From Staphylococcus sp. Marseille-Q5304 (GTDB lineage: Bacteria; Bacillota; Bacilli; Staphylococcales; Staphylococcaceae): DNA of 64,000 nucleotides. Under the pieces are notes generated by a model, which saw only the letters and a list, made by a program, of their open reading frames with translations, was not told the DNA's origin and ran no database searches. The stretch lies in NCBI RefSeq assembly GCF_943737015.1, contig NZ_CALSFP010000001.1, positions 62,001 through 126,000 of the forward strand, given 5' to 3'. Shown piece after piece: positions 26,867-38,905 of the stretch (within the stretch, counting starts at the first letter, position 1; every line of letters starts with the position of its first letter). The position numbers were made by a program, and so were the translations under genes.

Positions 26867-29800
26867 ATGTCAAAGAAAAAAAGAGATTTGCAACAAAGCT
26901 TAAATCAAGAAACTGCTCGTGTTAAATTATATAAATCTGGGAAAACATGGGTTAAAGCAGGTATTAAAGAAATTAAGCTATTAGGGGTTATGGGTTTACC
27001 ATTTTTAAGTAAAGACACTGAAGAAATTCAAGAAAAAACTGAAACTACAAATAAAGATAAATTGAAAGGGCATGCGATTAAGACCACCGCGGTTATTGGT
27101 GGTGCTTTTACTGTAAACATGTTGCATGATCAACAAGCATTTGCTGCCTCAGAATTACCAGTTACATCTGAACTTTCAAGTCAAAGTGAAACATTAGGTA
27201 ACCAAAATTCAACAACTGTAGAACAATCTGAAAGTGCAACTTCAACTTCAGAGAGTTCAGAAAGTAATAGTGACAATTCAACTTCAGAGAAATCTGAAAG
27301 TTCTAGTGAAACATCAACAGATAAATCCGAAAGCAACAGCGACGCCTCAACAACAGATAAATCCGAGAGCGATAGTGACGCTTCAACAACAGACAAGTCT
27401 GAAAGCAATAGCGATGCCTCAACAACAGATAAATCAGAAAGTAATAGTGACAATTCAACTTCAGAGAAATCTGAAAGTTCTAGTGAAACATCAACAGACA
27501 AATCAGAAAGTAATAGCGATGCTTCAACAACGGATAAATCAGAAAGTAATAGCGATGCTTCAACAACGGATAAATCAGAAAGTAATAGCGATGCTTCAAC
27601 AACGGATAAATCAGAAAGTAATAGTGATGCATCAACAACAGATAAATCAGAAAGTGATAGCGATGCCTCAACAGCGGATAAATCCGAAAGCAATAGTGAC
27701 GCATCAACAACAGACAAATCCGAAAGTAATAGCGATGCCTCAACAGTGGATAAATCCGAAAGTTCAAGTGAATCTTCTGCAAACGATAGTACAAGTACTA
27801 CCTCAGAAGCTGATTTAGGTTCAAATTCAATCAGTTTATCTACATCTAGTGAATCAACAAGTACAGCACCGACAATGTTAAGAAGTTTTAGCACTTTTGC
27901 AACAATGAATACATTAGCTGCAGCTGCAACAACTCCACAAACAACCACTTATACAGGTGCCGGCGTTGATAAAGCATACAATATTCCGATTTACTACAAA
28001 TTAGATGTGACAAGCGACGGTCAAAATTTAACATTTAAATACACTGTAACTTATGATAATCCAAATACTTCTACTGTTGAAGTAGCTCCATCTTCTGTCT
28101 CAAGTAGTTATTCTATTAAAAACTCAACAACAAGCAACTCGCCAATGTTTACTTTAGGTAGTGGATATGGTACACCAACGACATCTAATAGCTACATCGA
28201 AGATAAATATGGAAATAAAGTATCAGCTGTACCAGAAGCTAATTTACCAATTTCTCCAACTGGCGGTGGCTATTCTTGGTCAAATGACTATGCGATGAAT
28301 GGTTATTATGCGAAACAAGGTGCAAGACTAGTAACAACATGGACAGTACCAATAACTGGTTCTGGTTCTGACTATAGTTGGACATTTAATCCTTATTCAT
28401 CTAGAACGTCGACGGATGTTAACTACTTTAGTGGATCAATTATAGGAACTGATCCTATTAGTTCACAATCAGCAAGTACTTCTACAAGTGCATCGAATTC
28501 ATTAAGCACGTCTGCAAGCACATCAACTAGTAGATCTAGTTCGTTAAGTGCATCAACAAGCACGTCAAATTCATTGAGTGCATCAGCGAGCACATCAACA
28601 AGCACGTCAAATTCGTTGAGTGCATCAGCGAGCACATCAACAAGTACGTCAAATTCATTAAGCGCATCAGCGAGCACATCAACAAGTACGTCAAATTCAC
28701 AAAGTGCATCAACGAGTGAATCGACAAGCGCGTCAAATTCATTAAGTACATCAGCGAGCGAATCAACGAGTGCATCAAATTCGTTAAGTGCGTCAGCGAG
28801 TGAATCAACGAGTGCGTCAAATTCATTAAGCGCATCAGCGAGTGAATCAACGAGTGCGTCAAATTCGTTAAGTGCGTCAGCGAGCGAATCAACGAGCGCG
28901 TCAAATTCGTTAAGTGCGTCAGCGAGTGAATCAACGAGTGCGTCAAATTCACTAAGTGCCTCAACGAGTGCATCAAATTCAATAAGTACATCAGCGAGCA
29001 CATCTGTCTCACTTAGCGATTCAGAAAGATCAGAATCACTGAGCACGTCAGAATCAAATTCGAATTCTTTAAGCGCATCCGAAAGTGACTCAGCAAGTGC
29101 TTCAACATCAGTGAGCGCATCCGAAAGTGACTCAGCAAGTGCTTCAACATCAGTGAGCACATCTGAAAGTGACTCAGCGAGCGCGTCAACGTCAGTGAGT
29201 GCATCAGAAAGCGATTCAGCGAGTGAATCAGCGTCATTAAGTACATCTGAAAGTGAATCAGCGAGTACTTCAACGTCAGTAAGCGCATCTGAAAGTGAAT
29301 CAGCGAGTACTTCAACATCAGTGAGTGCGTCAGAAAGTGACTCAGCAAGTACATCAACATCAATGAGCGCATCTGAAAGTGACTCGGCAAGTGCCTCAAC
29401 ATCAGTGAGTGCGTCAGAAAGCGATTCAGCGAGCGAGTCAACGTCAATGAGTACTTCAGAATCTGATTCAGCGAGTGCCTCAACATCAATGAGTGTATCC
29501 GAAAGTGATTCATCAAGTACATCGACATCACTAAGCACATCCGAAAGCGATTCGGCAAGTACATCAACATCAGTGAGTGCCTCAGAAAGTGAATCAGCGA
29601 GTGCTTCAACGTCAATGAGTGCCTCAGAAAGTGACTCAGCGAGTGAATCAGCGTCATTAAGTACATCAGAAAGTGATTCAGCGAGTGAGTCAACGTCAAT
29701 GAGCGCATCGGAAAGCGATTCAGCAAGTGCCTCAACATCAATGAGCACGTCAGAAAGTGACTCAGCGAGTGCCTCAACATCAATGAGTGCATCAGAAAGT

Positions 29801-32800
29801 GATTCAGCGAGTGAGTCAACGTCATTAAGTACTTCAGAAAGTGACTCAGCAAGTGCTTCAACATCAGTGAGTGCATCGGAAAGTGAATCAGTGAGTGCGT
29901 CAACGTCAGTGAGCGCATCGGAAAGTGACTCAGCGAGCACTTCAACATCAATGAGCGTATCCGAAAGTGATTCAGCGAGCGCGTCAACATCATTAAGTAC
30001 TTCTGAAAGTGACTCAGCAAGTGCATCGACATCACTAAGTACTTCAGTATCTGATTCAGCGAGTGAATCAACATCAATGAGCACATCCGAAAGTGACTCA
30101 GCGAGTGAGTCAACGTCAATGAGTGCGTCAGAAAGCGACTCAGCAAGTACTTCAACATCACTAAGTACTTCGGTATCTGATTCAGCGAGCACGTCAACGT
30201 CATTAAGTACTTCTGAAAGTGACTCAGCAAGTACATCAACATCAGTGAGTACGTCCGAAAGTGATTCAGCGAGCGCATCAACATCATTAAGTACTTCTGA
30301 AAGTGACTCAGCGAGTGCATCGGAAAGTGATTCAGCAAGTGCTTCAACGTCAGTAAGTGCATCGGATAGTGAATCAACAAGTGCTTCAACATCAGTGAGC
30401 TTATCAGAAAGCGATTCAGCGAGTACTTCAACATCAATGAGCGCATCAGAATCAGATTCAACAAGTACTTCAACATCAGTAAGTGGATCAGAAAGTGATT
30501 CAGCAAGTGCTTCAACATCAGTGAGTACATCAGAAAGTGATTCAGCGAGCGCATCAACATCATTAAGTGCATCCGAAAGCGATTCGGCAAGTACATCAAC
30601 ATCAGTGAGTACATCAGAAAGTGATTCAGCGAGTACTTCAACATCAGTGAGTACATCAGAAAGTGATTCAGCGAGTACTTCAACGTCAGTGAGCGCATCA
30701 GAAAGCGATTCAGTGAGTGCATCAACGTCATTAAGTACATCAGAAAGTGATTCAGCGAGTGCCTCAACATCAGTGAGTGCGTCAGAAAGTGATTCAGCGA
30801 GCGCATCAACATCATTAAGTGCATCCGAAAGCGATTCGGCAAGTACATCAACATCAATGAGTACTTCAGAAAGTGATTCAGCAAGCACGTCAACATCAGT
30901 AAGTGGATCAGAAAGTGATTCAACAAGCGCGTCAACATCGTTAAGCACATCAGTATCTGACTCAACAAGTGCTTCAATGTCATTAAGTACGTCAGTATCT
31001 GATTCAGCAAGTGGGTCGACATCATTAAGTACATCTGAAAGTGACTCAGCGAGTGCATCGACATCACTAAGTGCTTCAGTATCTGATTCAGCGAGTGAAT
31101 CAGCGTCATTAAGTACATCTGAAAGTGATTCGGCAAGTGCCTCAACATCAATGAGCGCGTCAGAAAGTGATTCAGCGAGCGAGTCAATGTCATTAAGCAC
31201 ATCAGAAAGTGATTCAGCAAGCACATCAACATCAGTGAGCGCATCGGAAAGCGACTCAGCAAGTGCCTCAACATCAGTGAGCGCATCAGAAAGTGACTCA
31301 GCAAGTGCTTCAACATCATTGAGTGCATCGGAAAGTGATTCAGAAAGTGCATCGACATCACTAAGTACGTCAGTATCTGATTCAGCGAGTGAATCAACAT
31401 CAATGAGCACGTCAGTTAGTGGATCAGCAAGTACTTCAACATCAGTAAGCACATCAGAATCTGACTCAGCGAGCGAATCAACGTCATTGAGTGCATCGGA
31501 AAGCGACTCAACAAGCATGTCAACATCAATGAGTGTATCGGAAAGTGACTCAGCGAGTGCTTCAACGTCATTGAGTGCATCGGAAAGCGACTCAGCAAGT
31601 ACTTCAACATCAATGAGCGCGTCCGAAAGTGATTCAGCAAGCGCATCAACGTCATTAAGTACATCAGAATCTGACTCAACAAGTGCTTCTGCATCAGTGA
31701 GTACATCCGAAAGTGATTCAGTGAGCGCGTCAACATCAGTAAGTGGATCAGAAAGTGATTCAGCGAGTGGATCAACATCAGTGAGCACATCGGAAAGTGA
31801 CTCAGCAAGTACTTCAACATCAATGAGTGCATCCGAATCAGACTCAGTGAGTGCTTCGACTTCACTAAGTACGTCAGAAAGTGATTCAGCAAGCACATCA
31901 ACGTCAGTAAGTGCATCGGAAAGTAACTCAACAAGTGTATCAACATCAATGAGCGCGTCAGAATCAGACTCAGCAAGCACATCAACATCAGTGAGCGCGT
32001 CAGAAAGTGATTCTGCGAGTGCCTCAACATCACTAAGTACTTCGGTATCTGATTCAGCAAGTGCTTCAACATCAGTGAGCACATCCGAAAGCGATTCGGC
32101 AAGTACTTCAACATCAATGAGCACATCGGAAAGCGACTCAGCAAGTGTATCAACATCAATGAGCGCGTCAGAATCGGATTCAGCGAGTGCATCGACATCG
32201 TTAAGTACGTCGGTATCTGACTCATCAAGTGCTTCAACGTCATTAAGTGGATCAGAAAGTGATTCAGAAAGTGATTCAGTGAGTGAGTCGACATCATTAA
32301 GCACTTCAGTATCTGAAGAGGCAAGTACATCGGCATCAATGAGTGCGTCAGCATCTGATTCGGAAAGTGCTTCAACGTCATTAAGTACTTCAGAAAGTGA
32401 ATCAGCAAGCACTTCAACGTCAATGAGTACATCAGAATCTGATTCAGCAAGCACTTCAACATCACTAAGTACGTCAGAAAGTGAATCAGCAAGTGCGTCA
32501 ACATCAATGAGTACATCAGAAAGTGAATCAGCAAGTACATCAGCATCAATGAGTACTTCAGTGAGTACATCAGAAAGTGATTCAGCAAGCGCATCAACGT
32601 CATTAAGTGGATCAAAAAGCGACTCAACAAGTGCTTCAACATCAGTGAGTGCATCAGAAAGCGACTCAGCTAGTGCGTCAACATCAATGAGCACATCAGA
32701 ATCTGATTCGGCAAGTACATCAACATCATTAAGTACGTCAGAAAGCGATTCAGCGAGCGCGTCAACATCAATGAGTACCTCAGAATCAGATTCAGCAAGT

Positions 32801-35800
32801 ACATCGACATCACTAAGTACTTCAGTGAGTAACTCAGCAAGTACTTCAACATCATTGAGCGCGTCAGAAAGCGATTCAACAAGTGCCTCAACGTCAATGA
32901 GCACGTCAGTATCTGATTCAACAAGCGAATCAACGTCAGTAAGTGCATCGGAAAGTGATTCGGCAAGTACATCAACATCAATGAGTGAGTCAGAAAGTGA
33001 CTCAGTGAGCGCATCAACATCCATGAGCACATCAGCAAGTAATTCAGTGAGTGAGTCAACATCACTAAGTACTTCAGTATCTGATTCGACAAGCACATCA
33101 ACGTCATTAAGCGCATCCGAAAGTGATTCGGCAAGTGAGTCAACATCAGTGAGTACGTCAGAAAGCGAATCAGCAAGCACGTCAACATCATTAAGTACAT
33201 CAGGTTCAGTGAGCGAGTCAACATCACTAAGTACGTCAGTATCTGATTCAGCAAGTACTTCAACATCAATGAGTGCATCCGAAAGTGATTCAACAAGTGC
33301 TTCAACATCATTAAGTACTTCAGTTTCAGATTCAACAAGTGCCTCAACATCAGTGAGTGCATCGGAAAGCGATTCAGCGAGCGCGTCAACATCACTAAGT
33401 ACTTCGTCATCTGATTCAGCGAGTGCCTCAACATCAGTGAGTGCATCGGAAAGTGATTCGGCAAGTACATCGACATCATTAAGTGCGTCAGGAAGTGACT
33501 CAGCGAGTGAGTCAACATCAGTGAGTGCGTCAGCAAGTGATTCGGCAAGCACATCGACATCATTAAGCACGTCAGAATCTGATTCAGCAAGCGCATCAAC
33601 ATCACTAAGCACGTCAGAATCAGATTCAGCAAGTGCTTCAACATCAATGAGTGTGTCCGAAAGCGACTCAGCAAGTACATCAACATCAATGAGCGCATCA
33701 GAAAGCGACTCAGCTAGTGCGTCAACATCAATGAGCGCGTCAGATAGTGAATCAGCAAGCACGTCAACATCATTAAGTACTTCTGAAAGTGATTCAGCAA
33801 GTACATCGACATCACTAAGTACGTCAGTATCTGATTCAGCGAGTGCCTCAACATCAATGAGCGCATCAGAAAGCGACTCAGCGAGTACGTCAACATCAAT
33901 GAGTACATCAGAATCTGATTCAGCAAGCGCATCAACATCCGAAAGTGCGTCAGCATCTGATTCAACAAGTATGTCAACATCGTTAAGCACTTCAGTATCT
34001 GAAGAGGCAAGTACATCGGCATCAATGAGTGCGTCAGAATCTGATTCGGAAAGTGATTCAACGTCATTAAGTACTTCAGATAGTGAATCAGAAAGTACTT
34101 CAACGTCAATGAGTACATCCGAAAGTGACTCGGCAAGTGCGTCAACATCACTAAGTACATCAGAATCAGATTCAGCAAGCACATCAACATCAATGAGTGT
34201 GTCTTCAAGTGATTCAGCAAGCGCATCAACATCATTAAGTGCGTTAGAATCTGGTTCGGCAAGTGAGTCAATGTCATTAAGTACTTCAGAAAGTGATTCA
34301 GCAAGCACATCAACGTCAATGAGTATATCGGAAAGTGATTCAGCGAGTGAGTCAACATCACTAAGTACGTCAGTATCTGAATCAGCAAGCGCATCAACAT
34401 CAGTGAGTGCATCGGAAAGTGACTCAACAAGTACATCAACATCAATGAGCACATCAGAATCAGATTCAACAAGTGCCTCAACATCAATGAGTACTTCAGT
34501 GAGTGATTCCTCAAGCACATCAACATCAGTGAGTGCATCCGAAAGTGACTCAGCAAGTACTTCAACATCAATGAGCGCATCAGAAAGCGACTCAGCGAGT
34601 ACGTCAACATCAATGAGTACATCAGAAAGCGACTCAGCGAGTGAGTCAACATCAATGAGTACATCAGAATCAGATTCAGCAAGCGCATCAACATCCGAAA
34701 GTGCGTCAGCATCTGATTCAACAAGTATGTCAACATCGTTAAGCACTTCAGTATCTGAAGAGGCAAGTACATCGGCATCAATGAGTGCGTCAGAATCTGA
34801 TTCGGAAAGTGATTCAACGTCATTAAGTACTTCAGATAGTGAATCAGAAAGTACTTCAACGTCAATGAGTACATCCGAAAGTGACTCGGCAAGTGCGTCA
34901 ACATCACTAAGTACGTCAGAATCTGATTCAGCAAGTACTTCAACATCAGTGAGTGTGTCTTCAAGTGACTCAACAAGTACATCAACATCAATGAGCGCGT
35001 CAGAAAGTGACTCTGCGAGCACGTCAACATCAATGAGCACATCAGAAAGTGATTCAGCAAGTACATCGACATCACTAAGTACGTCAGAATCTGATTCAGC
35101 AAGTGCATCAGCATCAATGAGCACATCAGAAAGTGATTCAGCAAGCGCGTCAATGTCATTAAGCACATCAGTATCTGACTCAGCGAGTGCTTCAATATCA
35201 CTAAGCACGTCAGTATCTGATTCAGCGAGCACGTCAACATCAGTGAGCACATCAGAAAGTGATTCAGCAAGTGCATCAACGTCATTAAGTACATCAGAAT
35301 CTGACTCAACAAGTGCTTCAACATCAATGAGTGACTCAGCAAGCACATCAACATCAGTGAGCGCATCCGAAAGTGATTCAGCAAGCACTTCAACATCACT
35401 AAGTACTTCAGAAAGTGATTCAGCAAGTGCATCAGCATCAATGAGCACATCAGAATCTGATTCAGCAAGAACATCAACATCAATGAGTGCATCGGAAAGT
35501 GATTCAGCAAGTGCATCAACATCACTAAGCACGTCAGTATCTGATTCAGCGAGCACGTCAACATCAGTGAATGCATCAGAAAGCGACTCAGTAAGCACAT
35601 CAACATCAATGAGTACATCAGAAAGTGACTCGGCAAGTGCCTCAACATCACTAAGTACGTCAGAATCTGACTCAGCAAGTACTTCAACATCAATGAGTAC
35701 TTCAGTTAGTGATTCAGCAAGTACATCGACAGCACAAAGTACTTCGTCATCTGATTCATCAAGCACATCAATGCATCAATCAGAAAGTGCACAAAATACT

Positions 35801-35968
35801 GTTGGAAATACAAATATAGATAAAGAACACAATAAATCAGTAAAATTACCAGATACGGGTAAAGACTCAAATGAGAGAAATGGTTTAATTGGAGCAGCTT
35901 TAACTATGCTTGCAGGTTTAGGTTTATTAAGAAGATCTAAAAAAAATAAAAAAAATCAACATAGATAA
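26867..35968 (+). CDS. sraP: Serine-rich repeat glycoprotein adhesin (SraP/SasA type)
   Basis: The protein has 3033 residues. Residues 1-94 are a long accessory-Sec signal peptide with the [16 protein letters not shown] motif and a cleavage site near AFAAS. SRR1 (about 100-310) is built from 12-residue [16 protein letters not shown] units. A globular binding region follows at about 355-533 (begins [20 protein letters not shown]). SRR2 (about 534-2960) has mostly 14-residue units of the type [14 protein letters not shown]. The C-terminus has LPDTG (2994-2998), a hydrophobic helix and RRSKKNKK for sortase A. The binding region is short and I do not see the legume-lectin module of S. aureus SraP. 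SRR2 contains a near-identical duplication (33.9 and 34.7 kb). The next seven genes are its dedicated glycosylation and export machinery. It should mediate adhesion and biofilm formation; the ligand is unknown. Confidence 0.95.
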   Translation: MSKKKRDLQQSLNQETARVKLYKSGKTWVKAGIKEIKLLGVMGLPFLSKDTEEIQEKTETTNKDKLKGHAIKTTAVIGGAFTVNMLHDQQAFAASELPVTSELSSQSETLGNQNSTTVEQSESATSTSESSESNSDNSTSEKSESSSETSTDKSESNSDASTTDKSESDSDASTTDKSESNSDASTTDKSESNSDNSTSEKSESSSETSTDKSESNSDASTTDKSESNSDASTTDKSESNSDASTTDKSESNSDASTTDKSESDSDASTADKSESNSDASTTDKSESNSDASTVDKSESSSESSANDSTSTTSEADLGSNSISLSTSSESTSTAPTMLRSFSTFATMNTLAAAATTPQTTTYTGAGVDKAYNIPIYYKLDVTSDGQNLTFKYTVTYDNPNTSTVEVAPSSVSSSYSIKNSTTSNSPMFTLGSGYGTPTTSNSYIEDKYGNKVSAVPEANLPISPTGGGYSWSNDYAMNGYYAKQGARLVTTWTVPITGSGSDYSWTFNPYSSRTSTDVNYFSGSIIGTDPISSQSASTSTSASNSLSTSASTSTSRSSSLSASTSTSNSLSASASTSTSTSNSLSASASTSTSTSNSLSASASTSTSTSNSQSASTSESTSASNSLSTSASESTSASNSLSASASESTSASNSLSASASESTSASNSLSASASESTSASNSLSASASESTSASNSLSASTSASNSISTSASTSVSLSDSERSESLSTSESNSNSLSASESDSASASTSVSASESDSASASTSVSTSESDSASASTSVSASESDSASESASLSTSESESASTSTSVSASESESASTSTSVSASESDSASTSTSMSASESDSASASTSVSASESDSASESTSMSTSESDSASASTSMSVSESDSSSTSTSLSTSESDSASTSTSVSASESESASASTSMSASESDSASESASLSTSESDSASESTSMSASESDSASASTSMSTSESDSASASTSMSASESDSASESTSLSTSESDSASASTSVSASESESVSASTSVSASESDSASTSTSMSVSESDSASASTSLSTSESDSASASTSLSTSVSDSASESTSMSTSESDSASESTSMSASESDSASTSTSLSTSVSDSASTSTSLSTSESDSASTSTSVSTSESDSASASTSLSTSESDSASASESDSASASTSVSASDSESTSASTSVSLSESDSASTSTSMSASESDSTSTSTSVSGSESDSASASTSVSTSESDSASASTSLSASESDSASTSTSVSTSESDSASTSTSVSTSESDSASTSTSVSASESDSVSASTSLSTSESDSASASTSVSASESDSASASTSLSASESDSASTSTSMSTSESDSASTSTSVSGSESDSTSASTSLSTSVSDSTSASMSLSTSVSDSASGSTSLSTSESDSASASTSLSASVSDSASESASLSTSESDSASASTSMSASESDSASESMSLSTSESDSASTSTSVSASESDSASASTSVSASESDSASASTSLSASESDSESASTSLSTSVSDSASESTSMSTSVSGSASTSTSVSTSESDSASESTSLSASESDSTSMSTSMSVSESDSASASTSLSASESDSASTSTSMSASESDSASASTSLSTSESDSTSASASVSTSESDSVSASTSVSGSESDSASGSTSVSTSESDSASTSTSMSASESDSVSASTSLSTSESDSASTSTSVSASESNSTSVSTSMSASESDSASTSTSVSASESDSASASTSLSTSVSDSASASTSVSTSESDSASTSTSMSTSESDSASVSTSMSASESDSASASTSLSTSVSDSSSASTSLSGSESDSESDSVSESTSLSTSVSEEASTSASMSASASDSESASTSLSTSESESASTSTSMSTSESDSASTSTSLSTSESESASASTSMSTSESESASTSASMSTSVSTSESDSASASTSLSGSKSDSTSASTSVSASESDSASASTSMSTSESDSASTSTSLSTSESDSASASTSMSTSESDSASTSTSLSTSVSNSASTSTSLSASESDSTSASTSMSTSVSDSTSESTSVSASESDSASTSTSMSESESDSVSASTSMSTSASNSVSESTSLSTSVSDSTSTSTSLSASESDSASESTSVSTSESESASTSTSLSTSGSVSESTSLSTSVSDSASTSTSMSASESDSTSASTSLSTSVSDSTSASTSVSASESDSASASTSLSTSSSDSASASTSVSASESDSASTSTSLSASGSDSASESTSVSASASDSASTSTSLSTSESDSASASTSLSTSESDSASASTSMSVSESDSASTSTSMSASESDSASASTSMSASDSESASTSTSLSTSESDSASTSTSLSTSVSDSASASTSMSASESDSASTSTSMSTSESDSASASTSESASASDSTSMSTSLSTSVSEEASTSASMSASESDSESDSTSLSTSDSESESTSTSMSTSESDSASASTSLSTSESDSASTSTSMSVSSSDSASASTSLSALESGSASESMSLSTSESDSASTSTSMSISESDSASESTSLSTSVSESASASTSVSASESDSTSTSTSMSTSESDSTSASTSMSTSVSDSSSTSTSVSASESDSASTSTSMSASESDSASTSTSMSTSESDSASESTSMSTSESDSASASTSESASASDSTSMSTSLSTSVSEEASTSASMSASESDSESDSTSLSTSDSESESTSTSMSTSESDSASASTSLSTSESDSASTSTSVSVSSSDSTSTSTSMSASESDSASTSTSMSTSESDSASTSTSLSTSESDSASASASMSTSESDSASASMSLSTSVSDSASASISLSTSVSDSASTSTSVSTSESDSASASTSLSTSESDSTSASTSMSDSASTSTSVSASESDSASTSTSLSTSESDSASASASMSTSESDSARTSTSMSASESDSASASTSLSTSVSDSASTSTSVNASESDSVSTSTSMSTSESDSASASTSLSTSESDSASTSTSMSTSVSDSASTSTAQSTSSSDSSSTSMHQSESAQNTVGNTNIDKEHNKSVKLPDTGKDSNERNGLIGAALTMLAGLGLLRRSKKNKKNQHR
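27230..27790 (+). repeat. SRR1-coding tandem repeat, 36-base units
   Basis: The DNA coding SRR1 repeats the 36-base unit for [12 protein letters not shown]. Three consecutive copies around 27497-27605 are essentially identical, a sign of recent expansion. A 180-base block that includes the SSETSTDKS variant occurs twice (near 27290 and 27470). Confidence 0.85.
28466..35770 (+). repeat. SRR2-coding serine repeat region, 42-base units
   Basis: About 7.3 kb of degenerate 42-base units coding 14 residues, with serine at alternate positions. Serine is encoded by both TCN and AGY codons, and third bases vary freely. A segment near 33961 recurs at 34717, offset 756 bases (18 units), almost unchanged. 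A more diverged relative containing the rare SEEAST lies near 32310. Confidence 0.9.
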
Positions 35969-36000
35969 AGCATAAAATTATATAATAGTTAATAACTAAC

Positions 36001-36079
36001 AAAGAGGCTAAGGCAACGTTCATTTAAAGATTATAAAGTTAAATTTATTAATCAAATGATCAATGTTATTAGCCTCTTT
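36001..36079 (+). terminator. Possible attenuating stem between sraP and secY2
   Basis: AAAGAGGCTAA (36001-36011) pairs perfectly with TTAGCCTCTTT (36069-36079) across a 57-base loop that can form further pairing. No clear T-run follows, so it may partially stop transcription or protect the 3' end of sraP mRNA rather than be a classical terminator. Confidence 0.45.
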
Positions 36080-36108
36080 GATATAATAATTAGAAAAAGA
36101 GGAATATT

Positions 36109-37335
36109 GTGAATAATAATTTTACGAAGACGTTTTTTAAGCAAATCGAATATAAAGTAATGTATAAAAGAATGTTATTTACTTCTTTGATACTTATTAT
36201 TTATATTCTTGGCAGTAATATTTCAATAGTTGCTCAAGAAACTACACAACATGACTCACACAGTTTCTACAAAATAGCAGTAGCAAACACAGGTGGAGAT
36301 TTAAATACATTAAATATTTTCACATTAGGATTAGGGCCATGGTTAACTGCCATGATTATTAGAAGTTTACTTGCATATAGAGACGTAGATAAGGCATCAC
36401 GTCAAACACGCTCAGAAAGACATTATAAAGAGAAATTATGGACAATCATTTTGGCTATTGCACAGGCATATTTTGTAGTTAATGAATATGTAAGTAAAGG
36501 CAAGATTGATACGGAAAATACGTATATCTTACTCCTAATATTAATAACAGGAACGATGTTGTTAGTATGGTTAGCTGATCAGAATGTAAGATATGGCATT
36601 GCAGGTCCTATGCCAATCGTATTAATGAGTATTGTGAAATCATTATTCCATCAAAAGTTAGCTAGTTTGCACACGAGTACAATCGTCCTCATCTTAATAA
36701 TAGTAGTTATAGCAATGGCGTTATTCATTCTCCTCTATATGGAATTAATCGAATATCGACTGAAGTATCGGGATATTATGAATTTTTCAAATGATGATAT
36801 AAAAAAATATTTAGCTTGGAAGGTTAATCCTGCAGGAAGTATAACGATTATGATTAGTATTTCTGTATTTGTTTTATTAAGTAACATCGTAGGTTTGATA
36901 TTAAATACGGTAATACCTGACGCAGATATAAATTTAAAGGTTTTAAGTTTTAGTAATCCTATTGGTATCACGCTGTACATTTTGATACAAATCATTCTTG
37001 GATACTTTTTATCACGATTTTTATTAAATACTAAAAATAAATCAAAAGAATTTTTAAAAAATGGTAATTATTTTATTGGGGTGAAACCTGGTAAAGAAAC
37101 AGAACAGTTCTTAAATCGAAAAGCTAAAAATTTATGTTGGTTTGGGTCTATAGTGGTTGCTTTGATTATTGGTATACCTTTATATAGCACATTACTTATT
37201 CCACAACTTGCGCAACAGATTTATTTTGCAATCCAATTAATTATTTTAGTTTATATAGGAATTAATATTACTGAAACAATTAGAACATATCTATATTTCG
37301 ATAAATATAAAGATATATTGAATAAGTATTGGTAA
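36109..37335 (+). CDS. secY2: Accessory Sec translocase channel SecY2
   Basis: A 408-residue membrane protein with about ten helices, similar in plan to SecY but with shortened cytoplasmic loops. NTGGDLNTLNIFTLGLGPWLTAMII near residue 60 corresponds to the second transmembrane region of SecY, and TRSERHYKEKLW to a cytoplasmic loop. The GTG start follows AGAGGAAT. It is the first gene after sraP, separated by a 140-base gap with a stem structure, and 10 bases before asp1. SecY2 with SecA2 exports the glycosylated serine-rich adhesin. Gene order (sraP-secY2-asp1-asp2-asp3-secA2-gtfA-gtfB) is that of S. aureus. Confidence 0.95.
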   Translation: MNNNFTKTFFKQIEYKVMYKRMLFTSLILIIYILGSNISIVAQETTQHDSHSFYKIAVANTGGDLNTLNIFTLGLGPWLTAMIIRSLLAYRDVDKASRQTRSERHYKEKLWTIILAIAQAYFVVNEYVSKGKIDTENTYILLLILITGTMLLVWLADQNVRYGIAGPMPIVLMSIVKSLFHQKLASLHTSTIVLILIIVVIAMALFILLYMELIEYRLKYRDIMNFSNDDIKKYLAWKVNPAGSITIMISISVFVLLSNIVGLILNTVIPDADINLKVLSFSNPIGITLYILIQIILGYFLSRFLLNTKNKSKEFLKNGNYFIGVKPGKETEQFLNRKAKNLCWFGSIVVALIIGIPLYSTLLIPQLAQQIYFAIQLIILVYIGINITETIRTYLYFDKYKDILNKYW

Positions 37336-37345
37336 GGAGTTAACA

Positions 37346-38905
37346 ATGAGGTATTTTATTCCAGCTTGGTATAATAATGGAAACTGGTGGGAAGATAAGA
37401 CTGCACCATTTTATAGTAGACGGTTAGTTAAAGAGTTTGATGATGCGATTAGTTTAATGAATATGCATGTAAAAAGTAAGGAAGACTTTAAATTATTAAT
37501 ATTAAATTATTACCCTGATTTAAGGTTATTTTTACATACGCATGATTTATACGAAACGAATTATTGGTCGTTGTTTGATGACATTCAAGGTTTTACACAT
37601 AAGACTCCACAACCGATTGATTATAGTGAATTAAATTGGCCTGATGGAACTGAATTTATCTATTCACCGTATCTAATTAGAGCGGTGACAAGTGAATCAA
37701 CATATTCAAATATTTATTTTAACCCATATGGCTATATGATTTGGATTGAAGATTTCGAACAACAACAGAGAACAAAGCGTTATATTTTTGATGATCGTGG
37801 CTTTTTATCTACTATTTTATTTTTTGATGAAAATGGCACAGCGATGACTCAAGAATTTATGACAAGTGACGGTGACACTATTTTAACATTACATCTTATA
37901 AACGGTTCGGTCACAGTTAGTGATAAATATAAACAACGGTTCAACCAGCAGCATTATGAAAGTATGGAGACCTTGCTAACGGAGAAAGTTGAATCGTATG
38001 AGGCCATGCATATGAAGCAAAGTGACAATATTATTATCGCAGCAGATACGAGACATAATCAGATGCTTTCTCAAATATTTAAATCCTATGCACTTTGTTT
38101 TTCAATTTTTAAAAATAGGAATTTGCCACTAACTAACGAACAGTTAAAGACAATTGAACAAAGTTCATATTGGTTAGTCGATATGTTAGATAATGAAGAA
38201 ACTTTGAAAAATTATAAAAATGAACATCATTTAGATACTCATATTATGCGTATTACGCCATTTGATACAGAAGTATTGCCAAATATTAGTAGTCAGTTAT
38301 ATGAAACGTATATCGGGCTTTGGGTAGATGGGTTAGATGAAGCACGTTTGAAACAAGCATTTTCTCAAATAGTGTCTTATATGCAACAGGAAGACCAGTT
38401 GCGATTAGTGTTACTGACAGAAAAAGAAAAAAGTAAACTACCCACATGGTTGAGTGAACAAGTTCAGGCGATAAATGATCAGCATAATAGTTTAGGTGTT
38501 GATCCAGATGGTGCAGAACTGTTGCTTGCTGAAGAGGAAGATTATGTAGAAATTATTCAAGTGAAATATGTGCCGTTTGAAAGTGATTTAATTGAGGCCA
38601 TTTCAACTTTAAGAATTATTGTGGATTTAAATAATGAACCTGATTTATTTTTACAGATATGTAGTATTAGTGCCGGATTACCGCAAATCAATATGCGTAC
38701 CACGGACTATGTGAATCATGAAGTCAATGGTTTGGTATTAAATAGCGTAGAAGATATAAATCAAGGATTAGATTACTTTTTAAGTCATTTAAAACACTGG
38801 AATTATTCCTATGCATATTCGATTAAATTGGTGGACACATTCGCCTCTAAAAATATTATTCAGCGCTTAAATCAGTGGTTTGAAGGTGAAATAAATGAAA
38901 CGTAA
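37346..38905 (+). CDS. asp1: Accessory Sec system protein Asp1
   Basis: A 519-residue soluble protein of the Asp1 family, recognisable by its start MRYFIPAWYNNGNWWEDKTAPFY and the middle EDFEQQQRTKRYIFDDRGFLSTILFFDENG. The fold in S. gordonii Asp1 is GT-B-like but without enzyme activity. Asp1 forms a complex with Asp2 and Asp3 that targets the serine-rich adhesin to SecA2. Ribosome site AAGGAG precedes the ATG. Its last codons overlap the start of asp2 by 11 bases, so translation is coupled. Confidence 0.92.
   Translation: MRYFIPAWYNNGNWWEDKTAPFYSRRLVKEFDDAISLMNMHVKSKEDFKLLILNYYPDLRLFLHTHDLYETNYWSLFDDIQGFTHKTPQPIDYSELNWPDGTEFIYSPYLIRAVTSESTYSNIYFNPYGYMIWIEDFEQQQRTKRYIFDDRGFLSTILFFDENGTAMTQEFMTSDGDTILTLHLINGSVTVSDKYKQRFNQQHYESMETLLTEKVESYEAMHMKQSDNIIIAADTRHNQMLSQIFKSYALCFSIFKNRNLPLTNEQLKTIEQSSYWLVDMLDNEETLKNYKNEHHLDTHIMRITPFDTEVLPNISSQLYETYIGLWVDGLDEARLKQAFSQIVSYMQQEDQLRLVLLTEKEKSKLPTWLSEQVQAINDQHNSLGVDPDGAELLLAEEEDYVEIIQVKYVPFESDLIEAISTLRIIVDLNNEPDLFLQICSISAGLPQINMRTTDYVNHEVNGLVLNSVEDINQGLDYFLSHLKHWNYSYAYSIKLVDTFASKNIIQRLNQWFEGEINET

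Noticed and set aside
27181-27948. Minus-strand and alternate plus-strand frames over SRR1
   Set aside because: Low-complexity shadows of the 36-base repeat without start signals.
28423-35766. Very long minus-strand frame (over 2400 codons) opposite the sraP repeats
   Set aside because: It arises because the serine codons TCA/AGT of the repeat and their period in multiples of three never create stops on the complement. Its product is a monotonous Leu/Asp/Val/Ser repeat with no ribosome site, signal or family. Several other frames over the same DNA are open for the same reason.
28466-35770. CRISPR or satellite array at the 42-base repeat
   Set aside because: The repeat is coding, in frame throughout, and belongs to the serine-rich stalk of sraP.
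36735-36995. Minus-strand frames inside secY2 and other accessory Sec genes
   Set aside because: Shadows of clearly identified genes, without ribosome sites.
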